Below are positions 19,927-32,113 of a stretch of DNA of 64,000 nt, piece after piece. The notes beneath the pieces are model-generated. The model was given only the letters and a program-made list of their open reading frames with translations. It was not told the DNA's origin and made no database searches. The position numbers and the translations under genes are program-made. Source of the stretch: Symbiodinium kawagutii (taxonomy: Eukaryota; Sar; Dinophyceae; Suessiales; Symbiodiniaceae); contig VSDK01016839.1 of NCBI GenBank assembly GCA_009767595.1, positions 4,566 through 68,565 of the forward strand, written 5' to 3'. Each line of letters starts with the position of its first letter. Position 1 is the first letter of the stretch.

Positions 19927-19968
19927 CTGATCATCCCCCAGCCACACCAGGATTTCGTGTATACGCAA
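19927..19968 (-). CDS. Possible exon upstream of the kinase P-loop
   Basis: Fourteen codons, LRIHEILVWLGDDQ, between an AG (GGTAG before TTGCGT) and a GA donor (GATCAG before GATCTC), the same style as the proven exons. It sits about 500 bp upstream of the P-loop exon on the same strand, so it may belong to the N-terminal part. No family motif proves this. Confidence 0.35.
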
Positions 19969-20688
19969 CTACCTAACCCCGCGTCATATCTCCACGCGAA
20001 AAACATCCAAAACAACGCTTCAATCGAGATTCACTCAACTGCTATACGGAGGAACCAACATCGGTGGCAGCACAATGCATTCTGAGGCCAAACGCTTCGT
20101 TTTCAAATGTTGTTGCTTTATTTTGTCATTTTGTCTGACCCTAGCCTTCCAAATACCTATATAATACTAGGTAACCAGCTGGTTTCTACCATTGTTGTTT
20201 GAGGGTGGTGGCTATAATGGTAACTGGAAGGGTAGGGAATCGTAAACAATCTGGAAGCCCATGAAATCAAATGGAATCCCTGCTTAAAGGACGCCGTTGT
20301 GAAGCTCAGAATTGCTCGGCAGCGGGCTATAATTGGTTCGCTGGTGCGTTGGTCGGCTGATTGGTTGAATGCCATCCCCATATCTTGTTGGTTGCTGAAT
20401 CAGTCATTGTTGGTGAAGCCCTGCTAGTTGGTTGCCTCCCGGTTGATCAAGCCATTGCCATTTGCTACACAAGCCACACAAGGCAACATATGTTAACCCA
20501 TGGTTTTTGATGTTTCGTTGCAGTGATAGCCCATGATCCCCCATTATCACTACTTAACCATCGCATCATTAACCATTGTTTTCCCATGATTGTTTGCTAT
20601 GATCCCCCATGATCCTCCATTATCACTAGCCATCCTTTGATCGATTGTTTTCCATTACATCGAACTTCCCCAGTCCGCGCGCCTTTAC

Positions 20689-20718
20689 CTGGCGCCCCTC
20701 AGCCTTTCGCTCTTTCAC
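20689..20718 (-). CDS. Possible short exon upstream of the kinase domain
   Basis: Ten codons, VKERKAEGRQ, flanked by GGCACAG before GTGAAAG and by CGCCAG before GTAAAGG. It lies in a GC-rich island (20664-20770) open in other frames on both strands. A role as part of the kinase N-terminus is only a guess. Confidence 0.25.
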
Positions 20719-20809
20719 CTGTGCCAGGCTTCACCCCCGTTGCGAAATGTGGCACCTTTTGGAAGGGGGCACCAAGTAGCTATGGGGGTTGATGACAATT
20801 GATGAAAAT

Positions 20810-21023
20810 ATGGCTATGGGTCAATATTAATCAACCAATGGCTGGTTATAATGGTTAATAATAGGGGATGATAACTAGAAACTATAGGGGATATACCAGC
20901 TATGTATTGCCATGGGTCAAGCAGTTAACCAACCCATAATGGGGGATAATGACCAACAATAATAGGGAAAACTGAGGTTAATGATAGGGGAACCAAGGGT
21001 ACAGGGTTTTGACCCATAGCCAT
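20810..21023. mobile_element. Family B long form
   Basis: A 214-bp copy: ATGGCTATGGGTCAATATTA at the left, an internal GCCATGGGTCAAGCAGTTAA (20909) repeating the end, and GGGTTTTGACCCATAGCCAT at the right. It looks like two family B units sharing borders, and matches the long copy at 35421-35632 in reverse orientation. Confidence 0.85.
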
Positions 21024-21650
21024 TTGTCTGTTGAGTCATAATCCGAACGGACGAATAAGGGGATGGTTGGCTGAAAGGATGAGTCTTTGTCTGCATGTGT
21101 GTGTGCTAGGGCGAGCTGTGAATAGCTTTATGTTGGGGTTAATGTCAGATAGAGACATTGCCAATTCATTCTGCCAGAACAATAGACACCAACCACCCCT
21201 CAATACTACAAGAAAAATACATTCCAACACACCAAGTAGTGTAGCTGTTCAGGCATGATTATTGCTCATAATCCCCTATTATTTGCAGAAAGGTGGGAAA
21301 TGGGGGCCCAGTTTTTCCACGTTTTTGAAAACACAGTATTTTGAACATGTTGTTCTTGTTCATATGTCATTGAGAATTCAATCGATTGTTCAGACTTTAT
21401 TCCCTTCTAATTTTACATTTGCGTTCCTTAACACCAAGGGAATATGCACATATAGGTTTAAATTTCTTATGCTCCATTCATCGCCTACAATTCCTTTATG
21501 TTTATCTTCCTGTCTTCTCTTTTTCTTGTAGAGTTTAAATTGAGACACAATAACTTTATAAACTTGGTATTCAAACTTGACAATGGAAAATGTTGTCTTC
21601 AAATTGAAAAATAAATTACAACCTGAAGCAACGGGGTCTCCAATTATCCT

Positions 21651-21890
21651 TCTGGGCTCGGGCGCTCCGGTCATCCCTGAGGGGGGTAAAAGAACCCCCG
21701 AAAAAAAAAAAAAAACTGNNNNNNNNNNNNNNNNNNNNNNNNNNNNNNNNNNNNNNNNNNNNNNNNNNNNNNNNNNNNNNNNNNNNNNNNNNNNNNNNCC
21801 CCCTCTCCTGTTGTTTTTTTTTTTTTTTTTTTTTGGGGGTTCTTTGCCCCCCCCTCAGGGATGACCGGCCCGGACCAGAGCAGAAAATGA
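21651..21890. repeat. Foldback around assembly gap
   Basis: Left of the gap is CGGTCATCCCTGAGGGGGG and a poly-A run; right of it is a poly-T run and CCCCCCCTCAGGGATGACCG, the reverse complement. The 80 Ns (21719-21798) fall between the arms, so an inverted repeat probably broke the assembly. Confidence 0.75.
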
Positions 21891-21899
21891 TTGCCAGAG

Positions 21900-22780
21900 G
21901 CCCGGCTGCTCCAGTTTCAACTTAAATTACATTTCAATTTGAAATATTCAATCCAAAGTACTAAGAGGCTTGCCAATATGAAATCCAAATTGGAAAAATT
22001 TATTTCACATTCAGCTTTTATTTGGAGAGAAGAATCTAAATTGCCAAAATCAGATCTGAATTCCGGATATTGAATAAGCTTTACCTTGAACCAGATAGTC
22101 TCTCGAAATTCAGAATGTTTACTTTGAACCGGATAATTTCTCGAAATTCAGAATGCTAAGGTTCGATTTATTTTCAGTTAGAAATGTCAAATTAGGCGTG
22201 TACAAGACTTGCCAATATTGAACCCAAATTGCAAATCAAATTGCCAACGTTGAATCTAGATCTCCAATAACTTCTTAGAGCTCGGTTAAACTTGGGAATA
22301 ATCAAATTAGTGAACCAAATGCCGATGTGAAATCTAATTTGTGAATATTGATTTGAAGGTTGATATATTTAGAAATATTGATTTTGGATCTACAATTTCA
22401 TTGATAATGCCAAATCAAACTGCTAATGTTGATATTGAATTCAATTCTCATTTAGTCATCTAATTGCCAATTTTCAGGCCCAATTGCCAATATTGAGCTC
22501 AAAGAATTCGAATGCATTGTGCATTGCCAATGTTAGCTTGACATAAACACTTGGGATTTATTTCAACAAGCAATAGGATTGCAAATCTTCAATCTAAATT
22601 ACAAATATCCAGTTTAAAATTACTTTGAATTTGGCATTTTAAACTTAAATCACTAAATTATTGAATACTTAATGCTAAATTCGATTGAGTGGCCAAAATC
22701 GCATTCAAATTTGCAAATAGTAGGCGTTAATTAACAAACCAGATTTACATTAATACTTGAAATGCCAATGCCTTGTGTCA
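21900..22780. repeat. A+T-rich decayed repeat of TTGCCAATATTGAA
   Basis: Variants of ATTGCCAATATTGAATCCAA recur through about 880 bp (for example 21974, 22210, 22238, 22468, 22487). No coding signal. Confidence 0.7.
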
Positions 22781-24015
22781 GAACACAGCCATTTTGCTAG
22801 GCATTGGGGCACAAGGCCCCCAAGTCTTATTGATGAGCCTAACTTTGTGACCAGTGCGAGTAGCAGTACTTACAGATTGCAAGGGTTGTAACCAGAAAGT
22901 CATAGAACGCAGATAATCCCAGAGATGTTGGGGCATAAGCTTGCAGAGAAATATCACTGTAATGCAAGTATCATTGCTAGATAGATTGCAATCAAATATT
23001 AACAGTATAAGCGCCCCATAGACTTTAACCAGCCATCCACACAATACTACTCATCCCACCATTACTAAAGTTTCAAGCAGCTTAAAACAATGAACCGACT
23101 CAGCAACATGTTCAGGCAAGAAACTATGTCATAAACAGCGAGGTACTAGCCAGAATACCAATGGAATACAAAGAACCCCAATAGACAGCAAAGTATTTGC
23201 CATAATGCCAATGAATTCAAAAACAACCCCACAAATTGCACAATAGTAGCAGATCACACGCTAAATTACCAAGAGGAGAACAAGCAGTAAACCCCAAAGT
23301 GCACCATGAGTCTGAACCGTGTATCCATAGAATGCACCTATTTCTTTAGGTGTAGGACGTGCTCAGCATGCAATGGTCTTCAGCCAAATATCCATAGCCA
23401 CATATCAATATAATTCATTCAAGCTCATGACACAGCTAGGTATTTAATTATCAGTAGAAGGCTGCTATTCCCAGATGCAAGAAATCAATGCCACATATTG
23501 CACATAACCCCATGCCCAGCACTGCATTGCATTAAGGTGCGCCTAGGTACTCAGAAGATGCAGCCATACCCACAAGTGTATGAGCGCACACCAGATTGCA
23601 AAGAGATACCCACCACAGACTGCAACCATTGCCAGAAGCACCCAGTCATCACCACACCATAGATTGCAACCAAACATCCACTGAACATGGCAAACTGGAT
23701 AGGCACTGTACTGAATGATGCACACCATAGCTTGCAACAAGACATGCAGAATGCAGCTAATCCCAGAGACAGAAAATCATGAGCACACGATGGAGTGCAA
23801 AGAACTAGCCAAATAATGCAGTTTACACCAGTGTTCCATAGATTGCAGTCCAACAGAACCATGGAACGATCAGTGATCAGTGCCCCATGGAGCTTGACCA
23901 GGTATCCACGGAATGCAGCCACTCCCGACTCCCGAAGCTAGTAATACACCATAGTTTGCAATAATACATCCAGAACTGGTAGCCAATCACCAGCCCACTA
24001 TGGTTTACAATCAGA
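22780..24015. repeat. Decayed tandem repeat of a CACCATAGATTGCAACC unit
   Basis: Words such as CATAGATTGCAA, CATAGCTTGCAA, CATAGTTTGCAA and GAATGCAGCTAATCCCAGA recur every 60-90 bp. The minus ORFs (23543-23922, 22778-23044) translate the repeat, with recurring CNLW/CKLW words, and are not considered genes. Confidence 0.7.
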
Positions 24016-24559
24016 TAACATGAGACCTCAACATTTTGAAGCTAAATCAAGAGGGAATGGATTAATAAGGCACATGCGCAACAGTTTTTCAGAAGTAGTA
24101 GTTGGAACTGACATGGTTGACATATTGAATTTTGATCCAACATGTACCTTTGTTGAAAGCAACTTTGAACACTTAAAAATCATCAAAAACTTGCAAAAAA
24201 CACGTAAAAACTGGGCCCCTATTTCCAACCTCTCTCATTATTTGCCACCATGAATCTCTTATGAAGCAGGTTTAGAACCACCGGCATTCCACTGTTCAAA
24301 TGCCAATTTGCCTTCGCAACGATCTCAGCAATCTTTGTCTCTTGGCGAAACTCGCATGCCAGCACCTTGGTCGAGCCACGACCAAACGACCAAGGCTTGG
24401 GGAATTGTAAGCGAGGCGAATGGTTGATGAGTCCAATGCTTATTGCTTGATGATGCACCTGTCCAACAAATAGAATTCCCATGGTTGGTTATTTTCAATG
24501 GTTGAATGTGTTCAATCATCCAGTTGAAAGATTTGTGATTTCGCTAGGAAATTAATTTG

Positions 24560-27140
24560 CCCTCAAGCGTACTCCAGTCGCAAAGTTCTGCTCACTTGTC
24601 TTGCCAGTCTGAATGCTCACGACTAGGTCCATACCCGACTCAACGCATTATCAAACCGTACCTCGCAACATGCTGAGCTTCACAGGAGGTACCAGCTTCA
24701 AGGCTTCACCAAACCATTTGTATTTTGTATGAATATGGAGCCGTCCATACAGGAGGTCCTCACGAGGCATCACTTTTGGGGATGGTTAGGGTTACCATCA
24801 TTTTCAACACTATACCGAAACCCATCATACATAAACTTCAGCTACCCTCAAAATCATATTTTTCCCCATGCAAAAGACATGACATTGGGTAGTAGCCGAT
24901 GAAGAGCTTGGATAGTGGGAACCCAAACTCCATTTGATTCCTTTCCGCTTAAGGCGAGTACTGTAGTACAAGTAAAATGAAAGAAACCCGCTATGCCGTG
25001 AATACCCCTGTCATGATTGCGGAGAAAGTGATTTCCCACTTCAGCGGCCAAACCCATTGGGTATGCAAACCAAGGACCTATAGGAATCAGTGATCACTGG
25101 TGTCCTGTGAATCTTTCCCACAGCCAGGGTATGAAACCATTTCAACCCCTCAAGGCCGCCTCCTAGTCTTGAACCAGGGAGTTGACACCCTTTGGGGATT
25201 AACTACCATTCAAATTGGCTCCATGGTTGAGCCTGTAGCTCCTGGGAAGGGGAATACGACTTGGTGTGGCAGTACCAGTTACACTGTGATCACGGAACCT
25301 GAGTCCTGGGATTTCCCACGAAGTCCTTTCTCCCTCGACCTACTTGGGACAGCTGGTTCAATTCACCAACCGAGCGTACCTGGCGCTGCCACAGTCGATT
25401 CACTGAGGTAGCCAAACACTCCGAAACCCAACCTGAAAGCAGTGGCTTCAAGGAAATATATAGTGTAAGCTTGGGAGCTTGTGTTTCAGGGTCTACGTTG
25501 AGATATTCACTGGTTGAAAGGATAAGGCCATCAAGATAGCCACGCCACGCTTGATAAACTTTATCTCCAAAAGCCACACAAGGATGGTAAATTAAGCAAA
25601 GGGTGATGACTTCTACGTTTCTCTGCAAAAGTAGCTCATTTTGTGAGGAGGTACCACTGTGTGTGGATAGATCCTGACCTACCTTTGGCCATAGTCTGCC
25701 GATTCTGCACCAGTATTACCCGATCTGGTTTGATTCCCTGTGGAACTTCCAGCCTTTCACCGAAGTTTTGCTGAGATATCTGTCATTATTCTTTGGCTTC
25801 TCACTTGGTAGGAATGTTGGATATTCCCTTCGCTCTCTCTTGTGCAGTAGTCATACCTCGCAAGAACAGAGGCCCCGACTTCGTGTCGATAGCTAGCTGT
25901 CAAGTGACTGGTTTCCCACTGCACAGATTCCTGTCAGAGTCAAAACGATCCACCTTTTCACCGGTCCAAATCTGACAGGTGACCATTCTTATTTGGTCAA
26001 ACATGTTGTAGCCAGGTTTCATGTGGACGTTGCTAGGCATGGGCTTGCTCATCAAACATATGCTTGGTCCAAGCACTCTCCGCGCGCCTGATATCCTTTG
26101 CAGAAGTTCTTATGGTCCGTGTGCGAGATCAGCAGAGCTGACCTCGCAGCAGGAAGTACCCAGCCATGAATACAATCCGCGCTAAGGGGCATTCATCCCA
26201 TGTTGAGAAGCGTGTCTCAGGCACGACGACTCCATATAGCTATACTGGAAACTCTGAATGCTTCGGGAATGATGTGATGATTTCGCTGTTTCTTCTGAAT
26301 CCTTAGGCGATTACAATCCTGATAACATCATGCAGCTACTCAAGACTATGTTCAAGTTGTGAAACTCCTTGAGAAAGCTTAGATGGATCAATATCCTGTC
26401 AATCAAGCACCACCTTCGCAGAACGTGTTTTGGATAGACAATTATCTCATTGACTATATCCCAACACTGTTGCTCTTTACTAATCGTCGTTAAGCGATTC
26501 TTCATCACCGAGAGAAGCACTGCTGCGCCAGTGTCATTTCTTTTGAGAAAACAACGACGCCAATGCCAACGCTGCTTCCTTATCAACCAGTAGCCATCTG
26601 GGTTTGTCGAAAAATGGTGTACCCATGTGAACCCACCAGAAATGGCTAGCTGGCTTCCTTATCAATAATGGTTATTAGAATGTGCTCGTAGGTGCCACCA
26701 TGTATCAACAAACCCATATGACTGCTGTGAGTCACCCTGTCATCTGGCGAGCTGGGTGAAGCAGTTGACCTGCCAATTTCATGGGGGAAAAGTTCATCAA
26801 CAAGACGACTAGGGAAAACAGCCTGGCGAATGATGGGTGAACCAGGAGGACTAAGAGTGAACTGACCCAGAGCCATCTGTATTCATCACCCAATTCCCAA
26901 CTGTTCACAGGAGAAACTGCTCTGCCCTCGTGGTGTCTTTGAGGCTCCGGCTGCAACTGGTAGGTATCAGTATAGGCAGCGACCTCAGCAACGACTCTGT
27001 GTGGACCATGGTGGTGGTCAAGGGATGTCAAGGGTAGCAGGCTGAACCAACGTGCTGAACGCAACCAGCCAAGTTGGTAGCCTGTACCAAAACACACATG
27101 CACACATATGTCCCTCGAAGCTTTCCAAACGATCACTGTT
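24560..27140 (-). pseudogene. Possible decayed mobile-element gene region
   Basis: Two protein-like stretches on the minus strand: 25290-25628 (112 codons, contains VYQAWRGYLDGLILSTSEYL) and 26646-27136. In the latter a reading of 134 codons overlaps another of 76 codons in a different frame (contains PPGSPIIRQAVFPSRLVDEL), which suggests a frameshift. Base composition is even and no family A-E repeats interrupt it, unlike the rest. I do not recognise the protein; a transposon-derived gene is a guess. Confidence 0.35.
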
Positions 27141-27610
27141 TCTGCGGTTGTTGGCGCTCATTTGTTTTTTGTTGAATGATACCGCAATCCTGTTGACATG
27201 CTCGATGCGATAATTGGTTGTGGCCCTTGTGTCTTAAAGTGCCGCTCCTTAGTCAGTAGCTACCTCCAAACTCCATCATAATCAAAGCCCAACCAATACC
27301 AAGTAGGTGCAACTCCACATGGTAATCTAATCAAGACTCATTATCCCATCTAGATGCTCATTCGTTGCTTGTGTTTGGTTCTTCTTGCTCTGTGGCCTAG
27401 GAGTCTGGCAACCCAGGAAACTATTGTTGGGAGTAGGCCACGTGCAAATAGTATCATAGCAATCTGAAAAAGGCGAAGAAGCAAGAGTAAAGCAAATCAA
27501 CATCCAAAGCATGCCAAAAGACATGGTAGCTAAGCAACGGCATCCAAACCATGTCAACAAAGGTACAACAAAAAGTTGTTTGCCACTGATTCACTTACCC
27601 TCTGGTAAAC

Positions 27611-27697
27611 TAACCTGGCAATGGAAAATCCACCATTGATGGATGGTTTCCCAGGGTTTCACTATGAAATATGGTGAAAATCCAGCTAGCCAGGTTA
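27611..27697. mobile_element. Family D inverted-repeat element
   Basis: TAACCTGGCAATGGAAAATC at the left, GCTAGCCAGGTTA at the right, with GATGGTTTCCCAGGGTTTCA inside. Confidence 0.85.
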
Positions 27698-27724
27698 GGG
27701 ACTACCGGAGGGTAGCCTAGCTCG

Positions 27725-27840
27725 GTTGGTCACTCATCATCCAAGGCACAAAGCCCGGTGTCTCCTTGCACCGGACCAACTGCCATGTTCCGGCCTCGCC
27801 GCAGGGAGAAGATGTGGGGAGCCATGGGGTAACAATCATT
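27725..27840 (-). CDS. Candidate exon, function unknown
   Basis: The minus strand reads MAPHIFSLRRGRNMAVGPVQ then GDTGLCALDDE in a GC-richer island. A GT follows 'ACATGGCAGTTG', so the exon may be shorter. A family A element (27850) lies right beside it. Confidence 0.4.
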
Positions 27841-27849
27841 CATCGCAAA

Positions 27850-27992
27850 GGGTTGTTTCTCAAGCAAGTTGGGGAGCCCCCAAAATGGTTGGTTGCTTGC
27901 AATAAATGGTTTCAAAAAACTGGGTGGGTCACAATAAATTGTAAAAAACTGGATGATAACAGGGGGAACCCAAACTGGCTTGAGGAAGCACC
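27850..27992. mobile_element. Family A inverted-repeat element, expanded
   Basis: GGTTGTTTCTCAAGCAAGTT at the left; right end GGCTTGAGGAAGCACC. The interior carries AAAATGGTTGGTTGCTTGCA and a partly duplicated middle. Confidence 0.75.
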
Positions 27993-28007
27993 AAATCTGA
28001 CATCTTT

Positions 28008-28175
28008 TCACATGGAACCCACGGTAGTTGATCCCATGTTGGATCCGGATATTCCATGTTTTCCAGGGAAAGCACGAGCAGCGAGCTGAGCTTGGGATGT
28101 ATAAAGGACAACCACATCTACATGAGCATCCAGCATCCATCTATACCTAAATGTCATAGCGCGACCATCTTGAAA
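28008..28175 (-). CDS. Candidate exon, function unknown
   Basis: The minus frame reads YRWMLDAHVDVVVLYTSQAQ then LAARAFPGKHGISGS. It is separated from the previous candidate only by the family A element, so both could flank one intron. Confidence 0.35.
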   Translation of the reverse strand, partial: FQDGRAMTFRYRWMLDAHVDVVVLYTSQAQLAARAFPGKHGISGSNMGSTTVGSM

Positions 28176-28669
28176 TGGGCAGAAACAAGCATAAACTACT
28201 CTCAACAGCATCTGCAATCAGGAACACCTACAATGGCCATTTATAATCTACCTGGAACTGGGTCCTCACATAAGATCACAAACACATGGGTGCCATTTTC
28301 AAGCAAATATGCCCGCACAGGTTCCCCCATTGTCGGTAACAACCCTTTGGCTCAGAATTGGGAATCAATTTTACTTGATTCTAAGTCACTGCATGACATG
28401 TCTGTTTAATACAGGGAAATGCGTATGGCCATGGTTGATCCTGGTTCGTTGTGATCACCCATGAAGTAGATGTTTAATGATGGCGACAACAAGGTTCAAT
28501 GGTTCCGCTATGGTATTCAATGGTCGTCAGCAAGGGAACGTGTGGCTGGGCAGGAGCAAACATTGTTTGATTGTGTTTTGTAGCGGTCAATTGCAGTTGA
28601 TGCGAAACATAATACATGCTAAGATCTAAGCCTCACTAGACTCTTATTGTTCGCGATCATAAGCCATTC

Positions 28670-28770
28670 CAAAAAAGAAAAGTCAATCAACTAATCAACC
28701 AACCATTTGCTGATACTGAGTATTCAACCAACTACCCAACCAACCACTAGGGAAATTAGGACATGTCAAA
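28670..28770. mobile_element. Family C element, diverged
   Basis: AACCAACCATTTGCTGATAC and CACTAGGGAAATTAGGACAT plus a CAAAAACCACCAAC right end; the left end is lost. Confidence 0.6.
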
Positions 28771-29039
28771 AACCACCAACGATGCAAACAGCCACAGTTG
28801 TTTCATCATAGGTCACGCAGCACCTTAGTGGTCGCTCAGAAGCGATCATTGATCACTTCCCAACCAACAGTTGGACATTGGATGCGCCTATGGGTTTGAA
28901 ACATATAAACATAAAAGAACATCAACGAGCATAAATGATTATTTTCAGTATACTATCACCAACACTTGAACAAACTTTTGCACATCCGAATGTTCAATGT
29001 CTTTGGGCTCACAGCCCATGCAAATTCCAACTCAACATT

Positions 29040-29195
29040 CAGCTGTCGGGACATGTCGGGACGTTTCCCTTTTCCATTATTGGTCAGTTTTTGGGTGCGG
29101 TGAACATGCCGGACACGAACTGGCCGTGGCTGGTCAGGGTGCTGGGCATGGGCGTTCACATCGGCCAGGATAGTCACATCTACACAGCTCGAGAA
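29040..29195 (-). CDS. Candidate exon, strand uncertain
   Basis: Both strands look coding. Minus reads VTILADVNAHAQHPDQPRPV after an acceptor-like GCTGTGTAG; plus reads AVNMPDTNWPWLVRVLGMGV after TTATTGGTCAG. Minus is preferred only because the neighbouring exons lie on that strand. Confidence 0.35.
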
Positions 29196-29356
29196 GTTTG
29201 ATCTAAGGGATGTGAACAGCTGGGGTACGGTTTACATGTAGCCACATGAACCAAGAACGTAACTTCGGGCACCCCAATCAGTTACGCATATAGAATCCCT
29301 CAATATGCATTCGGAAAAATCATCTAAATGGATCGAATCTTATATGGTGCAATATA

Positions 29357-29457
29357 ATGATTTCTCAATATAGGGGCACCCACAGTCATCATCCAATCTT
29401 ATCATTTACAGTAATAAACCATCCATTTTAGGAGAGCCCTATTCAAAAAAACACCAC
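29357..29457. mobile_element. Family A inverted-repeat element
   Basis: TGATTTCTCAATATAGGGGC at the left and CCCTATTCAAAAAAACACCA at the right, with AGTAATAAACCATCCATTT inside. Confidence 0.8.
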
Positions 29458-29556
29458 TTGGTTCTATCTGGCACCCCCAAAATCCAATAGTTTCCTATTA
29501 AAACAATCATTTGTTGCTGGGTTGTTGGTTACCCTATGGCTTGGCACATACCCATA

Positions 29557-29654
29557 TGGTGGTTTCTTAAGATAGGGGACCGCAAAAAAGGTTGGTTTAT
29601 TCTCCATAAATGGTTAATGATGGCTGATTTCGGGCTACCCCTAAGACTTGAGAG
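29557..29654. mobile_element. Family A inverted-repeat element
   Basis: TGGTGGTTTCTTAAGATAGG at the left; CTACCCCTAAGACTTGAGAG at the right. A fragment of family B follows directly (29664-29746). Confidence 0.8.
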
Positions 29655-29663
29655 TTCTGCTCG

Positions 29664-29900
29664 AATGATCATTCACCATTGTTTTCCCTACTATTGTTGC
29701 TTTTTATCACCCATTAGTTGGTCGGTTAATATTGATCCATAGCCATATGCAGCTGGTATATCCCCTATTATTGTTGTTTATTCTACCGGAAATTCTACCC
29801 CACTATCAACCATCAACCAGCTAGAAATCACCATAGCTAATACATAGCTGGTATATCTATCCCTTGAATTATTTTTGTTGCTTCTTATCCCCCTTATTAA
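29664..29900. mobile_element. Family B fragments
   Basis: 29664-29746 holds CCATTGTTTTCCCTACTATT and ends ATTGATCCATAGCCATAT. 29747-29900 holds GCTGGTATATCCCCTATTAT twice, the middle part of the long family B form. Confidence 0.65.
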
Positions 29901-30039
29901 ACCATTATAGTTTACCTATTCTGATCCTCCCCTATTATTAATCATTAACTGCAGCTAGTTCATCATTGAATTATTCTCCGCCTATCATTCACCAGTTAGA
30001 CCAGCTAGAAATCACCAGCTCGTTGTTGCTTGGTCAACT

Positions 30040-30180
30040 GCGGCTGATCCATGGCTGCGCACCGACGCCTTCAACGCGGACGCCTTTTGATGCAACTCGA
30101 AGAGGTTCAGTCGCAGCACCCCGTGGCACTCGTAGCAGGGCACCTGGCTGCCATGGCAGGGCCACGAGGGACCCACGAGG
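30040..30180 (-). CDS. Candidate exon, function unknown
   Basis: After CATGGCAGCCAG the minus strand reads VPCYECHGVLRLNLFELHQK then ASALKASVRSHG. Codons are GC-ending like the kinase exons. The Cys-x-x-Cys-His might bind metal, but no family is recognised. Confidence 0.4.
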
Positions 30181-30869
30181 GACACCAGTTGTGGTAGATG
30201 ACATAGCTATGGTTGGGACCAGTTATGGTAGATATGACTATAGTTAGTTGGGTGGGATGTTGTTTGATTAAGTCCGACATAGTCCGACTATAGTTCGGTG
30301 GGTCGTTGTTTGATCAACTTGCAACTCAAGGGAGTTCACATTGTAGCATCCAAAGTCATGAGAACATGAGGTAGACACAGGTAGACACCTAAAACGCAGG
30401 TCATGACCAAATCGCCAACCGCTTGGGTTTCTATCCTTGTGTCAGGAGTCCGATTCATGGTTCTCATCCAGCAACACTGCCCGAGGGACAGTGCTATCAT
30501 GGGCTATCTAGATTGTTGTTGGCTGTTGCTGTCACCTCTAGCCATGCCGGTCTGGTTAGCAATGATCTCGGTGACATGTTCATGAGCACTACGAGAGGAA
30601 GAAATCCTTACCTCTCATCGTCAATCAACAGCAGGTTGCTATGGCGAAGACAAAGAACTGACTTCCTATATCCTTTTCACTCAAAACAACGATATGGCAA
30701 AATACATGCACAATCAAGCAGCAGTTGATTGGCACTCCGTCAACCAGCATATCCGTCCGGCATCAACAATCCAAACCAACGACTTTTCTACTAACCAGCA
30801 CCAAGAATACTCTCCCATCACTAAACCATACTCTCCCATCACAAGGTGTATCATTCAAAACCACTTCGA

Positions 30870-31080
30870 CTTAGCCACTGCCAACCACCCACAACAACAG
30901 CTGGATGACCACCAGCCACCGCAGCCATGGCACCTCCGTCTTCACCCTCGAAGCCAACAAAGCCGTGGCAGCTGTGAGTTGATGTTCGCTGAAGTAGGTC
31001 ATGGCCTGGGCTATACTTGGAGGGGTGCCACCAGAGCTCGAGCTGGAAAAAATGTCCACCCTGGACCAATCTCTCAATCA
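30870..31080 (-). CDS. Candidate exon, function unknown
   Basis: Two minus frames are open. One reads AMTYFSEHQLTAATALLASR; the other reads LELWWHPSKYSPGHDLLQ after a T-rich acceptor ATTTTTTCCAG. The frame cannot be settled by eye. Confidence 0.35.
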
Positions 31081-31174
31081 ACCAAGGGGTACCACCTGGG
31101 GGTTGGAAGCAAAACAGTTGGTAACTAACCAACCACCTGGGGGTTGGTGAATCTGGGGTAGCAAAACATTTAAG

Positions 31175-31250
31175 GCAACTGAAACCGTGGAGCTATCAGG
31201 AAAACGGAGCGAGCTACACGGCATTTCGGTCCCCAGGATGTTAATCTGAA
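31175..31250 (-). CDS. Candidate exon, function unknown
   Basis: After AATCGCTTCAG the minus strand reads INILGTEMPCSSLRFPDSS. The island is short, and the acceptor is good. Confidence 0.4.
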
Positions 31251-31689
31251 GCGATTGTGGTGATGAAAACATGAGTCTGGTGGTTTAAGGGTGATTCCCA
31301 TGTGGCAAGATGGGCTGGTTAAGCTCGTGAACAAGTTTGTGCTGAAACCAAGAGCACTGAGTCTATAAAAAGACTGATTTTATTCGTAAAAAATATTGCC
31401 ACACTGTCATCAACCAGCGTCATCATATCAATATATCAACAGTTCTGATGAGTCGTCATTCATCAGTGTTGTGCATGACAATTTGTCAAATCATTATAAC
31501 CATAACTAATCAGCATTGACCGGTAATCTTGAAGTTGGCAGAAAGGTGAGTTCAACACTTTCCAATAGCAGTCAATCATGAATCCTGAGGCATTGGCTGG
31601 TGCTGAACTGACCTCTGATTTCCTCACTATCAACATAAAATTCCAGCCATCGATGTTGAATGAACCGCTGGAAAAGCTCTAGCGACATG

Positions 31690-31890
31690 ACCTGGGCTGA
31701 AACAAACTGCTCAAAACAGCAGCTGTGGTACCACCTGTGACGTTTTTTTCACCAAATGGTACCATCAATAGCGCAAGCACACAACCAACCCACCACCCCA
31801 AAAACCCAACTGCTCTCTCAAAGGCAAGGCCGATAGAGCTCATGCGGCGTCGACTCACCCAATCGTCTCTTGATGTTTCTTCCTGGTGAT
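31690..31890 (-). CDS. Candidate exon, possible membrane segment
   Basis: One minus frame reads MSSIGLAFERAVGFLGWWVG then CVLALLMVPFG, a run that could span a membrane. A second frame reads RRLGESTPHELYR at the 5' side. Which one is used is unknown. Confidence 0.35.
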
Positions 31891-32113
31891 TCATGACATT
31901 TCATGACATTTCATGACCATATTCGTATCTGTTCATGGGCGCGAAATTTCGATGTGATCATCTCACCAATGACCATATTAGTATCTGTTCATGGGCGCGA
32001 AGTGATTCGATGTGATCATCTCACCAGCCGCCATCTCCACCCAGCTGCGCAACCGGCACGAGGTGATCATCCATCCATCCACCACCTCCCGAGCGCCCCG
32101 CGCCGCGGCGCGC

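Noticed and set aside
23543..23922. Cys/Trp-rich minus ORFs as membrane proteins
   Set aside because: They follow a 60-90 bp decayed repeat and repeat the same words.
29040..29195. Left-handed beta-helix transferase (GVHIGQDSHIYT on the plus strand)
   Set aside because: Only one short repeat-like string, and the minus strand over the same bases is equally protein-like.
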